Assembly: GCA_026914155.1 (NCBI GenBank)
Contig: JAPPGH010000017.1
Coordinates: 124,001 to 188,000, forward strand
Direction of reading: 5' to 3'
DNA length: 64,000 bases
Source of the DNA: Candidatus Palauibacter rhopaloidicola
GTDB taxonomy: Bacteria > Gemmatimonadota > Gemmatimonadetes > Palauibacterales > Palauibacteraceae
Shown: one piece after another, positions 42,939-51,555 of the stretch
Layout: each line of letters opens with the position of its first letter
Position numbering within the stretch: the first letter of the stretch is position 1
Program-made: the position numbers and the translations under genes
The notes under the pieces: model-generated
Told to the model about the DNA's origin: nothing
Databases searched by the model: none
The model's input: the letters and a program-made list of their open reading frames with translations, nothing else

Positions 42939-44467
42939 CGATCGGCAACGGTGGCGTCCGCCTGCGGGCCTCGACGCTCGCGACCGCGTGGCTGGCGGTC
43001 CTCGCCTTCGCGGCGTGCGCTTCGCCCGAGAGTTCCCCCGGAAGCGCGGACGCGGCCTCCGGGGCGGGAGGGGTTGCGGACCTCGTCATCCTCGGCGGCC
43101 GGGTCATGGATCCGGAGACGCGACTCGACGCCGTGCGCGACGTCGCGGTCGCCGGCGGACGCGTCACGGCCATCGCCGAAGGGGGCGTCGCGGGACGGGA
43201 CACGATCGACGCCACCGGCCTCGTCGTCGCGCCCGGCTTCGTCGACCTGCACGCGCACGGACAGGACACGGTGAGCGCGAAGCTCCAGGCGCTGGACGGC
43301 GTGACGACGGCCCTCGAGATGGAACTCGGCGTGTACCCCGTGGCCGAATGGGTCGCCTCCCGCGAGGGGACGGCGCCCATCCACTTCGGGGCGACGGTGA
43401 GCCACCCGGGCGCGCGCACGAAGCTGCTCGCGGGTTTCGATGTCGGCCACTCGGTGATGACGCCGCCGGGCGAAGCCAGCCCCTTCGAGTTCGACGCGGT
43501 CTACGGAGCGATCGACGACGACCAGGTCCTCGAACTGAACGGGCTCATCGCGGCGGGCCTCGAGGAGGGCGGGCTCGGGATCGGGTTCGGCATCACGTAC
43601 ACGCCGGGCGCCTCGAGGACGGAGATCTACCGCGTCTTCCAGCTCGCGGCCGCGCAGGGGGCGCCGGCCTACGTCCACATCCGGGGCGAGAACTCGGGCG
43701 GCACGCTGGGGGCCTTCCAGGAGGTGATCGCGAACGCGCTCTCGACCGGGGCCTCGCTCCACATCGTCCACATGAACTCGAGCGCCGACGAGATGGCGCG
43801 CATGACGCTGGAGATGATCCGCGGGGCGCGTGAGCGCGGGGTCGACATCACGACGGAATCCTATCCCTATACCGCCGGCTCGACGCGCATCGAATCGGCC
43901 CTGTTCGACCCGTGGGAGGGCCTCTCCGACGAGGAATACGGCCGCCTGCAGTGGTCGGGCACGCCGGAACGGCTGAACGCGGGGAGCTTCCGGCGCTACC
44001 GGGACCTGGGCGGCTGGGTCGTGATCCACGGGAGGAGCGAGGAGACGAACGAGTGGATCGTCGCGCAGCCCGACGTGATCGTGGCGAGCGACGGGATCCC
44101 CTACCTGTACCAGGCGATCCACCCGCGCGGCGCCGGCACCTATTCGCGGGTGCTCGGCTACTACGTGCGCGAGCGCGGGGCGCTGAGCCTCATGGACGCG
44201 CTGGCGAAGATGACGATCCTGCCGGCGCAGCGGGTGGAGGGATTCGCCCCGGTCATGGCCCGGAAGGGCAGGGTCCAGGTCGGCGCCGACGCGGACATCG
44301 TCGTGTTCGATCCCGAGACGATCATCGACCGCGCCACCTACGCCGACCCGGCGGCCCCCTCAGAGGGCGTCCGCTACCTCCTGGTCGAGGGCACCGCCGT
44401 CGTCCGCGACGGCGAACTCATCCCCGGCGTCTACCCCGGCCGCCCCATCACCAGCGGCACCCGCTAG
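42935..44467 (+). CDS. N-acyl-D-amino-acid deacylase-family lipoprotein
   Basis: This 510-residue protein overlaps the oxidase stop (ATGA). The signal ends in FAACA, a lipobox, so this amidohydrolase is exported and anchored. The core opens with LVILGGRVMDPETRLDAVRDVAV and GFVDLHAHGQD (metal-binding His pair), has GLGIGFGITYTPGA and HIRGEN and SLHIVHMNSS (further His ligands), and ends with GRVQVGADADIVVFDPETI, as in D-aminoacylases. It likely removes acyl groups from D-amino acids or peptides; coupling with a D-hydroxyacid oxidase suggests a pathway for D-configured substrates. Confidence 0.85.
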   Translation: MTIGNGGVRLRASTLATAWLAVLAFAACASPESSPGSADAASGAGGVADLVILGGRVMDPETRLDAVRDVAVAGGRVTAIAEGGVAGRDTIDATGLVVAPGFVDLHAHGQDTVSAKLQALDGVTTALEMELGVYPVAEWVASREGTAPIHFGATVSHPGARTKLLAGFDVGHSVMTPPGEASPFEFDAVYGAIDDDQVLELNGLIAAGLEEGGLGIGFGITYTPGASRTEIYRVFQLAAAQGAPAYVHIRGENSGGTLGAFQEVIANALSTGASLHIVHMNSSADEMARMTLEMIRGARERGVDITTESYPYTAGSTRIESALFDPWEGLSDEEYGRLQWSGTPERLNAGSFRRYRDLGGWVVIHGRSEETNEWIVAQPDVIVASDGIPYLYQAIHPRGAGTYSRVLGYYVRERGALSLMDALAKMTILPAQRVEGFAPVMARKGRVQVGADADIVVFDPETIIDRATYADPAAPSEGVRYLLVEGTAVVRDGELIPGVYPGRPITSGTR

Positions 44468-44473
44468 CCCCTG

Positions 44474-44941
44474 CTAGAGTTGGGCGAGGGATCTCAGTTC
44501 GTTGACGAGGGCGGTCCGGGTCTTCGCGTTGCGGCACAGGACGAGGATCGTGTCATCTCCCGCCACGGTCGCCAGGACGCCATCGAGATCCGCTTCGTCG
44601 AGGGCGATCGCGACGGCGTTGGCGCAGCCGCTCAGGGTGCGAATCGCGAATAGCGCGTTGCCGGGGCCGATGTCCAGCGCCAGTTCGCTCAGCGTCGCCG
44701 CCAGCATGCGCTGGGGGCATGGCGGCGTCGTGTCCCGCCCCGGGCGGTGATACCGGGGTCCGCCGGCGTCGGAGCGCTTCACGATACCGAGGCGCTGGAA
44801 GTCCCGTGACAGCGTCGTCTGCGTGGTTGAAATCCCCTCGCGCGCAAGCGCCGCCACGAGTTCGATCTGGCTCCGGATCGGCCGGGTGTCGATGATATGA
44901 AGGATCGCCCGCTCGCGGGTCCTGCGGCGGTCGGGCGTCAT
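44474..44941 (-). CDS. argR: Arginine repressor
   Basis: This 155-residue regulator has an N-terminal winged helix (about residues 8-70, IRSQIELVAALAREGISTTQTTLSRDFQRLGIVKR) and the C-terminal hexamerisation and arginine-binding domain (about 80-152) with SGCANAVAIALDEADLDGVLATVAGDDTILVLCR, where the acidic GDD loop contacts arginine. Length is normal. It overlaps argH by four bases (ATGA), so repressor is produced in step with the pathway it controls; the ARG box upstream of argG at 47855 closes the loop. Confidence 0.92.
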   Translation of the reverse strand: MTPDRRRTRERAILHIIDTRPIRSQIELVAALAREGISTTQTTLSRDFQRLGIVKRSDAGGPRYHRPGRDTTPPCPQRMLAATLSELALDIGPGNALFAIRTLSGCANAVAIALDEADLDGVLATVAGDDTILVLCRNAKTRTALVNELRSLAQL

Positions 44942-46419
44942 GCGAGCACCGCGTCCAGCAGCCGTTCCTCGAGATGGGCGCGCCGGATCGGCGGATCGGT
45001 ACGCCCGTCGAGCCAGGCTTCGAGCGCCGCCACCTCGCGGTCGACCTCCTGCAACTGCTCCAGCACGCGCCCCGGTGCCGGCCCGCCGGGCGAATCGTGC
45101 GCGGCGACGGCGGCGTCCGGGCGCAGAGCGTCGTGCACGTCGTCACCCGCGGACGGACAGCACGCCCTCAGCGTCTCGAGGTCCAGATCCCACAGCTCCA
45201 CGCCGCGTTCTTCAGCCATCCGTACCGCCTCTCCCGACTGATGGTGCGCCCTCCGAAACGGGACGCCGCGGCGGACGAGATGGTCGGCGAGCTCGGTGGC
45301 GGTCAGCATCCCGCCCTCGAGCGCGGCCTCCATCGCGTCCGTCCGGTAGTTAACACCCCGCGCGACCGCAATCGCTGCCGCGAGGGACCAATCCGCCGTG
45401 TCGAGCGTGTCGAACAGGCGTTCCTTGTCTTCCTGAAAGTCGCTGTTGAAGGTGAGGGGAAGCCCCTTCACCAGCGCCAGCAGCGCCGTGACGTTCCCGA
45501 TCGCCCGGGCCGACTTTCCGCGCAGGATCTCGGCCGCCTCGGGGTTCTTCTTCTGCGGCATGATGCTGCTGCCCTGCGCCACGGAGTCGTCGAGTTCGAT
45601 GAACCCGAACTCCCGCGTGGACCAGAGCACGATCTCGTCCGCCCAGCGCGACAGGTGCACCGAGAGCATGGCGCACGCGTACGCCGCGTCGAGCACGTAG
45701 TCGCGGTCGCCGACGATGTGCATGCTGTTGGCGAAGGTGCGGTCGAGCCCGAGCAGGGCGGCGCTGCGGGCCGGATCGATCGGGAACGAGGTGCCGGCGA
45801 GCGCCCCGGCGCCGAGCGGCGACACGCCCGCCAGCCGGTGCGCCGCCCGGAGCCGCTGCACGTCCGCGGCGAGCGCCGCCACGTGGGCGAGCAGATGGTG
45901 CGCGAGGCTCACCGGCTGCCCCCGCTGCAGGTGCGTATAGCCGGGCAGGAAGGTCTCGCGGTGCGAGGCCGCCTGGCCGGTCAGCACGCGCTGCAGCCCG
46001 GCGACGCCGGAGAGGATGTCCTCCAGGCGCTCGCGCACGTACAGCCGCAGCGCGACCGCCGTCTGGTCGTTCCGGCTCCGCGCCGTGTGGAGCCGCTGGC
46101 CGGCGTCCCCCACGCGCTCGACGAGCGTGCGTTCGATCCACGTGTGCACGTCCTCGTCCGGACCTTCGACCACGAGTTCGCTGGTCTCCACCTCCCGCAG
46201 GATCTCCGACAGGCCGGACAGGATCAGGTCGCTGTCGCTCCGGGAGAGGATCTCCGTCTCGCGCAGCATGCGGGCGTGCGCGAGGCTCGCGAGGAGGTCG
46301 TGCCGGGCCAGTCGGCGGTCGAACGGCAGCGAGTTCGTGAACTCCTGGATCGCCGGATGCGCGGGCGCCGCGAAGCGCCCGCCCCACAGCGCGTTGTCCG
46401 GCCGCGCATTGTCCGGCAT
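44938..46419 (-). CDS. argH: Argininosuccinate lyase
   Basis: This 493-residue enzyme of the fumarase/aspartase superfamily splits argininosuccinate into arginine and fumarate. Signature regions are HTARSRNDQ (residues 111-119), GYTHLQRGQP with the catalytic His163, and the flexible loop GSSIMPQKKNP (283-293) carrying the catalytic Ser. The C-terminus continues for about 30 residues beyond the usual end (LEQLQEVDREVAALEAWLDGR...). It lies 28 bases after argG and overlaps argR, the middle gene of an argG-argH-argR operon. Confidence 0.94.
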   Translation of the reverse strand: MPDNARPDNALWGGRFAAPAHPAIQEFTNSLPFDRRLARHDLLASLAHARMLRETEILSRSDSDLILSGLSEILREVETSELVVEGPDEDVHTWIERTLVERVGDAGQRLHTARSRNDQTAVALRLYVRERLEDILSGVAGLQRVLTGQAASHRETFLPGYTHLQRGQPVSLAHHLLAHVAALAADVQRLRAAHRLAGVSPLGAGALAGTSFPIDPARSAALLGLDRTFANSMHIVGDRDYVLDAAYACAMLSVHLSRWADEIVLWSTREFGFIELDDSVAQGSSIMPQKKNPEAAEILRGKSARAIGNVTALLALVKGLPLTFNSDFQEDKERLFDTLDTADWSLAAAIAVARGVNYRTDAMEAALEGGMLTATELADHLVRRGVPFRRAHHQSGEAVRMAEERGVELWDLDLETLRACCPSAGDDVHDALRPDAAVAAHDSPGGPAPGRVLEQLQEVDREVAALEAWLDGRTDPPIRRAHLEERLLDAVLA

Positions 46420-46447
46420 CAGAACGCCTCATCCAGCATGGGACGGC

Positions 46448-47791
46448 TCAGCCCGAGCTGGACGCCACCGCACGCCCGGGCCGCTGCATCGGCTTCGACG
46501 AGCTTCGGACGGTCTCGACGGAGGCGGTCGCGGCCCAGTCCCGGCCGTCGCCGGAGTCCCCGCCGTCGCCGGCCGCTCGCGCCCGCACCCGCGCGGCGAG
46601 ACTCGAGGGGAGGCCCCACAGGCGGACGAACCCGCTCGCGTCGGCCTGGTCGTAGACCGAGTCCTCCTCGAACGTGGCGAGATCTTCCCGGTACAGCGAG
46701 AAGCGGGACGTGCGCGCCACGGGCATCGCCGAACCCTTGAACAGCCGCACGGTGACGTCTCCCGTCGACATGGCGTGCGCCTCGTCGAGGAACGCGTCGA
46801 AGGCGGCCCGCAGCGGCGAGAACCAGAGCCCCTGGTAGACGAGTTCGCCGTACCGGTCGGCGATGCCGCGCTTGAAGCCTGCCGTGTCGCGGTCGAGCGT
46901 GAGCGCCTCCAGGTCCGCGAGCGCGGCGAGCAGGACGGTCCCGGCCGGCGTCTCGTAGACCCCGCGGCTCTTCATGCCGACGAGCCGGTTCTCCACGAGG
47001 TCGACCCGCCCCACGCCGTGGGCCCCGGCCGCCTCGTTCAGCCGCTGCACGAGCGCCACCGGATCCAGCGCTTCGCCGTCGAGCGCCACCGGCAGGCCGC
47101 GCTCGAACGAGATCGTGACGTCCTCCGGCGTGTCCGGCGCCTCGGCCGGGTCCACCGTCAGCTCGCGCAACTCGTCCGGCGTGGCGGCGGTCGGGTCCTC
47201 GAGGATGCCGCCCTCGAACGAGGTGTGCCACAGGTTACGGTCGATGCTGTAGAGTTTCCGGGGGCTCCCCGGCACTGGGATGTCGCGCTCCGCGGCATAC
47301 GCGAAGGCGTCCTCGCGCGACGTGATCTCCCACTCGCGCCAGGGGGCGATGACGGTCAGGTCCGGGGCGAGCGCCTGGTAGGCGAGTTCGAAGCGCACCT
47401 GGTCGTTGCCCTTCCCGGTGCAGCCGTGCGCGACGGCGTCGCAGTCGAACTCGCGCGCGACCTCGACCTGGGCGGCCGCGATCACGGGCCGGGCGAGCGA
47501 CGTCCCGAGCAGGTAGCGGCCCTCGTACACGGCCCCCGCCCGGAGCGCCGGGAACGCGCACTCGGTGAGGAACCGCTCGCGGAGGTCGACGACGCGGCAG
47601 GCGACGGCCCCCGTCGCCAGCGCCTTCTCCCGGATCGCGTCGAAGTCTTCCCGCTGTCCGACGTCCACCACGGCCGCGACCACTTCGCAGTCGTAGTTCT
47701 CCTTCAACCAGGTGACCATCACCGATGTGTCGAGGCCGCCGGAGTACGCCAGGGCGACCCGCTTCACGTTCTTCTTCGTGCGCGTATTCAT
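46448..47791 (-). CDS. argG: Argininosuccinate synthase
   Basis: This 447-residue enzyme joins citrulline and aspartate with ATP. The ATP loop is AYSGGLDTS (residues 15-23); YLLGTSLARPVIA, HGCTGKGNDQVRFE, WREWEITSREDAFAYA and SIDRNLWHTSFEGG follow in the normal order. The conserved fold ends near QADASGFVRLWGLPSSLAARVRA, leaving about 45 extra residues, low in complexity and Gly/Asp/Ser-rich, beyond the roughly 400 of most homologues. The ATG at 47791 is clear; the open frame to 48241 lies within mog. Expression is probably repressed by ArgR at 47855. Confidence 0.94.
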   Translation of the reverse strand: MNTRTKKNVKRVALAYSGGLDTSVMVTWLKENYDCEVVAAVVDVGQREDFDAIREKALATGAVACRVVDLRERFLTECAFPALRAGAVYEGRYLLGTSLARPVIAAAQVEVAREFDCDAVAHGCTGKGNDQVRFELAYQALAPDLTVIAPWREWEITSREDAFAYAAERDIPVPGSPRKLYSIDRNLWHTSFEGGILEDPTAATPDELRELTVDPAEAPDTPEDVTISFERGLPVALDGEALDPVALVQRLNEAAGAHGVGRVDLVENRLVGMKSRGVYETPAGTVLLAALADLEALTLDRDTAGFKRGIADRYGELVYQGLWFSPLRAAFDAFLDEAHAMSTGDVTVRLFKGSAMPVARTSRFSLYREDLATFEEDSVYDQADASGFVRLWGLPSSLAARVRARAAGDGGDSGDGRDWAATASVETVRSSSKPMQRPGRAVASSSG

Positions 47792-47840
47792 GCGTCGATC
47801 CTGAAATGGCAGGTGGAGGCAATCGTTCAAGAGGTGGGAA

Positions 47841-47869
47841 GATATACAAGATGGTGAATAAATATGCAA
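47841..47869 (-). promoter_or_regulatory. argG promoter with ARG box
   Basis: On the minus strand TTGCAT (47869-47864) and TATATC (47846-47841) are separated by 17 bases. On the plus strand TGAATAAATATGCA (47855-47868) matches the ARG-box pattern TGAAT-4-ATTCA with one mismatch and covers the -35 box and spacer. An ArgR hexamer bound here would block the promoter. The leader before argG is about 43 bases. Confidence 0.65.
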
Positions 47870-47910
47870 CAGGGAGGCGCGGAACGTTAGCAGAGGGTCA
47901 GCAGAACGGG

Positions 47911-48465
47911 TCAGTGCGGGCGATACGCCTCCACCCGGTCCGGATCCGTCTCCAGGCGCGGCCCGCCGATGAGGTCGACGCAGTCGGGCACCGCCGCGAA
48001 GACCGCGTCCAGACATTCGGCCACGGCCTTGGGCGACCCCGGGAGGGTGATGATCAGCGCCGAACCGCGCACCCCCGCCGTCTGGCGCGAGAGGATCGCG
48101 GTCGGCACGTGGGGCCGGGAGACGGCGCGCATGGCTTCGCCGAACCCGGCGAGTTCCTTCTCCAGCACCGCGGCGGTGGCCTCCGGCGTGACGTCGCGCG
48201 GGGCGGGACCCGTGCCCCCGGTGGCGATGACGAGGCAACATCCGACCGTGTCGACCAGTTCGACCAGCGTCGCCTGGATCAGCTCCTCCTCGTCCGGAAT
48301 GACGCGCGCGTCCGCTTCCCAGGGCGACGTGAGGACTTCAGTGAGATATGCCTTGACCGCCGGACCGCCCCGGTCTTCGTATTCTCCCCGGGCGGCGCGG
48401 TCCGAAACCGAGACGATGCCGATCCGCGCGACGACGGCGCTTGGCCCTGTCGATGAATTGTCCAT
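47911..48465 (-). CDS. mog: Molybdopterin adenylyltransferase (MogA/MoaB type)
   Basis: This 184-residue enzyme adenylates molybdopterin before metal insertion. RIGIVSVSDRAARGEYEDRGGPAV opens the fold; the substrate-binding TGGTGPAPRDVTPEAT (about 82-97) and TLPGSPKAVAECLDAV are characteristic. The length and trimeric-fold motifs fit Mog rather than MoeA. It is upstream of argG but separated by 119 bases containing the arg promoter. Together with tupABC it shows that the cell makes molybdenum- or tungsten-dependent enzymes. Confidence 0.88.
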   Translation of the reverse strand: MDNSSTGPSAVVARIGIVSVSDRAARGEYEDRGGPAVKAYLTEVLTSPWEADARVIPDEEELIQATLVELVDTVGCCLVIATGGTGPAPRDVTPEATAAVLEKELAGFGEAMRAVSRPHVPTAILSRQTAGVRGSALIITLPGSPKAVAECLDAVFAAVPDCVDLIGGPRLETDPDRVEAYRPH

Positions 48466-48559
48466 GGCCCGAATATGGGCCGCCGCACCCGTTTTTCACT
48501 AGGTTGGGCGGCTCACGGAACCGATTGGACGCCAAGACCCCGGTAAGGTTGACGAACAT

Positions 48560-49366
48560 ATGACGAAGATGCTCGACGTGGCCCCGCTGGCCGACGTGCA
48601 GGCTCATCCCGACACGCGCAGGGTGCCGATCAGTCGGGTGGGCGTACAGAACGTCCGCTTTCCCATCTCGGTGCGGGACCGCCGGAAGACGGCCCAGCAC
48701 ACGATCGCCAACATCGACATGTCCGTAGACCTTCCCCACGACTTCAAGGGAACCCACATGAGCCGCTTCATGGAGATCCTCAATTCGTACGATGATGAGA
48801 TCTCGGTGGAAGCGCTGCCCGCCATCCTGCGCACGATGCGTGAGCGTCTCCATGCCGAGACCGCCCACCTCGGCATCTCCTTCCCATACTTCGTGGAGAA
48901 GGAGGCGCCCGTGACCGGCGCGGTGGGCCTGCTGTCGTACGACTGCGCCTTCGACGCCTCCAGCGGAGCGGAGGACGACTTCATCCTCACGGTCAAGATT
49001 CCCGTGACCACGCTGTGTCCCTGTTCCCGGGAGATCAGCGCGCGCGGGGCGCACAACCAGCGCAGCATCGTCACCGTCAAGACGCGCTTCACGGGGCGGC
49101 TCTGGATCGAAGACATCGTGGCGCTGGTGGACGCATCGGCCTCGTGCGAGCTCTATCCGGTGCTGAAGCGGGCCGACGAGAAGTGGGTCACGGAGCACGC
49201 GTACGACAATCCGCGCTTCGTCGAGGACCTGGTCCGGGAGGTCACGCTCCGTCTCCGCGAGCTGCGCCAGGTGACATGGTTCAGCATCCACGTGGTCAAC
49301 TTCGAGTCGATCCACGAGCACGACGCGTACGCGCAGGTGGAGGAGCCCGCCCGAGACGCGAACTGA
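48560..49366 (+). CDS. folE2: GTP cyclohydrolase FolE2 (type IB)
   Basis: This 268-residue enzyme opens GTP to 7,8-dihydroneopterin triphosphate for folate (and queuosine) synthesis. HTIANIDMSVDLPHDFKGTHMSRFMEIL (about 47-74) and the active-site Cys in PVTTLCPCSREIS (C153, C155) identify the IB class, which works with Mn2+ or other metals rather than strictly zinc, with SAHNQRS-like SARGAHNQRS and the final FESIHEHDAYA. In several bacteria this isozyme is made when zinc is scarce. It is divergent from mog and convergent with a zinc-transport-like operon five bases from its end. Confidence 0.93.
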   Translation: MTKMLDVAPLADVQAHPDTRRVPISRVGVQNVRFPISVRDRRKTAQHTIANIDMSVDLPHDFKGTHMSRFMEILNSYDDEISVEALPAILRTMRERLHAETAHLGISFPYFVEKEAPVTGAVGLLSYDCAFDASSGAEDDFILTVKIPVTTLCPCSREISARGAHNQRSIVTVKTRFTGRLWIEDIVALVDASASCELYPVLKRADEKWVTEHAYDNPRFVEDLVREVTLRLRELRQVTWFSIHVVNFESIHEHDAYAQVEEPARDAN

Positions 49367-49370
49367 GCTT

Positions 49371-50837
49371 CTAGACCCGCACGGCCAGCCCGTCGTGGAG
49401 GGCGGTGCGGTAGGCCTTGAACGCCGGCACGAAGCCCATCAGGAATCCGGCCGTCACCACGGCGCCGAGAAGGAGCAACTCGATGGGGCCGGGCGGCCGG
49501 ATCGGGATGAAGAGCCCCACCTGCGCCTCGACAATCGACTGCCCGGCCGCGAGCAGCCCGTACACGAGTGCGAGTCCCGCGAGCGCCCCCGCCGCTGACA
49601 GGCACACGGACTCGAGCACTAACAGGGCGAGGATCCGGTTCGGTCCGGCTCCGACGGCGCGCAGGATTGCCATCTCCCGCCGACGCTCGTTGAGCGACGT
49701 GTAGAGCGAGACCAGCATCCCCAGCAGTCCCACCAGGACGACGAAGATGGCCACCAGGCGGAGGCCGGTCTCGGCGTAGCCCAGGCCCTGCCACATCTCG
49801 TTCAGCGCGACTCCGGGGAGCACGGCCATCATCGGCTCGTCCTCGAAGTCGTTGATGTCACGCTGCAACTGGAGCACGTCCCGGCGGTCGGTCGTGCCCA
49901 CGAAGAACGAGGTCACCTGCGAGATTTCGACATCCTCGATCGAGATGTCCTCCGCATGGACGTGCCCGTCGTCCGCGGGGGCCGCCTCGGCCTCGTCGTC
50001 ATGGGCGTGCTCATCTTCGTCGTGGGCGTGGCCGTCGTCTTCGTCGTGGGCGTGGTCGTCTTCGTCGTGGGCTGCCTCGGCCTCGTCGTCGTGGGCGTGG
50101 CCGTCGTCCGCGGGGGCCGCTTCGGCCTCGTCGTCATGGGCGTGGCCGTCGTCGGCGGGGGCCGCTTCGGCCTCGTCGTCCGGCGCCGGCGGGGCGCCGT
50201 CCTCCCAGTGGATCGCCTCCATGCCCTCGAGGGTCACGTAGATGGCGCGGTCGACGGGCGTGAACGTCTTGTCGAGGATGCCTACCACCGTGAAGGGCAT
50301 GTGGTCGTGGGTGATGAAGCCCAGTTCGCCGAGCCCGTGCGTCACCGAAACCTCGTCGCCGAGCGCGTAGTTCAACTCGGCAGCCACGTCCGCGCCCAGC
50401 GTCACGTCGAACAGGTCCGCGTTCGGCCGGCCCTCCGCCAGCGCGATTTCCTGACCTCCGCGGTAGCGGTAGTGCCGATAGAAGTCCTCGTTCGTGCCGA
50501 CGACCCGGAATCCCCGGTGGCTGTCCCCCAGGCTGTAGGGGATGGTCCACTCGACCGCGGGGTGCTCCGCCCACTCCCTGTAGGCCTCCCACGAGACGTT
50601 CTCCGTCGGCGCTCCCATGCCGAAGACCGAATACAGCAGCAACTGGATCGTGCCGCCCTTGGTGCCCACGATCAGGTCGGTCTGGCTGATCGTGTTCGAG
50701 AAGCTCTCCCGCATGCCCACGCGCACGTTCTCGACGCCGATCAGGAGGGCGAAGCTGAGGGCGATGGATCCCACGGTGAGCGAGGTGCTGAAGGCGCGGT
50801 TGCGGAGCGACTTGAGGGCGAGGTCCAGGACCAGCAT
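49371..50837 (-). CDS. FtsX/MacB-type ABC permease with His-rich loop
   Basis: This 488-residue permease has the MacB-like layout: helix 1 (FSTSLTVGSIALSFALLIGVENVRV), a large periplasmic domain (about 45-345), then three helices (LVAIFVVLVGLLGMLVSLYTSL, ILALLVLESVCLSAAGALAGLALVYGLL, LLLLGAVVTAGFLMGFVPAF). Residues 220-294 are a tandem-repeat insert rich in Asp, Glu and His with 13 His, typical of zinc-binding segments. It overlaps the ATPase stop by one base (TGATG). With a DUF3299 gene upstream the set resembles the Zrg zinc-uptake operon as I recall it, so zinc handling is inferred. Confidence 0.82.
   Translation of the reverse strand: MLVLDLALKSLRNRAFSTSLTVGSIALSFALLIGVENVRVGMRESFSNTISQTDLIVGTKGGTIQLLLYSVFGMGAPTENVSWEAYREWAEHPAVEWTIPYSLGDSHRGFRVVGTNEDFYRHYRYRGGQEIALAEGRPNADLFDVTLGADVAAELNYALGDEVSVTHGLGELGFITHDHMPFTVVGILDKTFTPVDRAIYVTLEGMEAIHWEDGAPPAPDDEAEAAPADDGHAHDDEAEAAPADDGHAHDDEAEAAHDEDDHAHDEDDGHAHDEDEHAHDDEAEAAPADDGHVHAEDISIEDVEISQVTSFFVGTTDRRDVLQLQRDINDFEDEPMMAVLPGVALNEMWQGLGYAETGLRLVAIFVVLVGLLGMLVSLYTSLNERRREMAILRAVGAGPNRILALLVLESVCLSAAGALAGLALVYGLLAAGQSIVEAQVGLFIPIRPPGPIELLLLGAVVTAGFLMGFVPAFKAYRTALHDGLAVRV
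49956..50180 (-). repeat. Coding tandem repeat for His/Asp-rich loop
   Basis: A 45-base unit encoding DDEAEAAPADDGHAH occurs three times in near-perfect form and once as DDEAEAAHDEDDHAH, plus two shorter HAH units (DEDDGHAH, DEDEHAH), 75 codons in all. High similarity at DNA level suggests recent slippage or unequal crossover, so copy number may vary between strains. Confidence 0.85.
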
Positions 50838-51520
50838 CAGAGTACCGCCTTGTTCACGTCGGGGAGCGAGATGGTGCGGGAGAACATGCCCTCCAGCGTG
50901 CGGTCGTGGCTCACGAACACGAGCGTGGAGCCGGCGCGCTCGCACTCCTGGAAGAGCAGCCGGAGGAAGGCCTCCCGGCGGTCGAAGTCCAGGGAGGAAG
51001 TGGGTTCATCGGCCACGATGATCTCGGGCGACCCGATGAGCGCGCGGCAGGCCGCCACCCGCTGCTGCTGGCCCACCGAGAGTTCCGTCACCGGCTTCTT
51101 CAGCAGATCTCCGATGTGAAGATGATCGGCCAGCAGCGCGGCGGTCTCCTTCACGCCCGCGCCGTCCAGCCGGGCCCGGCGTTTCGCGTCCATGCGCGCG
51201 GGGAGCGCGATGTTGTCGAGCACCGACAGGTAGGGGATGAGGTTGAACATCTGGAAGACGTAGCCGATGTGCTCCGCCCGGAAGGCGTCCCGCCGGGCGC
51301 CGGAGAGCGACGCGAGATCCTGGCCGAGTACCCGGACCTCGCCTTCCGTCGCTGCCAGGACCCCCGCCAGCACGCCGAGCAGGGTGGTCTTGCCGCTCCC
51401 GCTCGGACCGAAGAGGAACGCGCGCTCCCCCCGCTTGAGGGCCATCTCGCCGATGTCCAGCACCCAGGGGCCGCGGCCGTAGCGGAAGCGCAGGCCCCGG
51501 ACATCGATGGCAAGGCTCAT
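50837..51520 (-). CDS. ABC transporter ATP-binding protein, LolD/MacB type
   Basis: This 227-residue ATPase belongs to the LolD/MacB subfamily: Walker A GPSGSGKTT (about residues 38-46), the Q-loop FQMFNLIPYLSVLDNI, signature LSVGQQQRVAACRAL (Val in place of the usual Gly) and Walker B IIVADEPTSSLD, then FVSHD. It powers the FtsX-type permease whose ATG overlaps its stop (TGATG). The start at MSLAIDVRGL is chosen over 51667, which lies within the DUF3299 gene. In the Zrg-like arrangement it energises metal delivery or removal from the periplasmic side. Confidence 0.85.
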   Translation of the reverse strand: MSLAIDVRGLRFRYGRGPWVLDIGEMALKRGERAFLFGPSGSGKTTLLGVLAGVLAATEGEVRVLGQDLASLSGARRDAFRAEHIGYVFQMFNLIPYLSVLDNIALPARMDAKRRARLDGAGVKETAALLADHLHIGDLLKKPVTELSVGQQQRVAACRALIGSPEIIVADEPTSSLDFDRREAFLRLLFQECERAGSTLVFVSHDRTLEGMFSRTISLPDVNKAVL

Positions 51521-51555
51521 CCGGTCAATGCGGTCGGCGGCCGCGTCCTCGCGGA

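Noticed and set aside
46448..48241. argG extended to 597 codons
   Set aside because: Extra residues cover mog antisense-like in another frame and the ARG-box promoter; MNTRTKKN precedes the ATP loop at the usual distance.
49956..50180. Repeat as CRISPR
   Set aside because: No spacers; units are contiguous and in frame with the permease.
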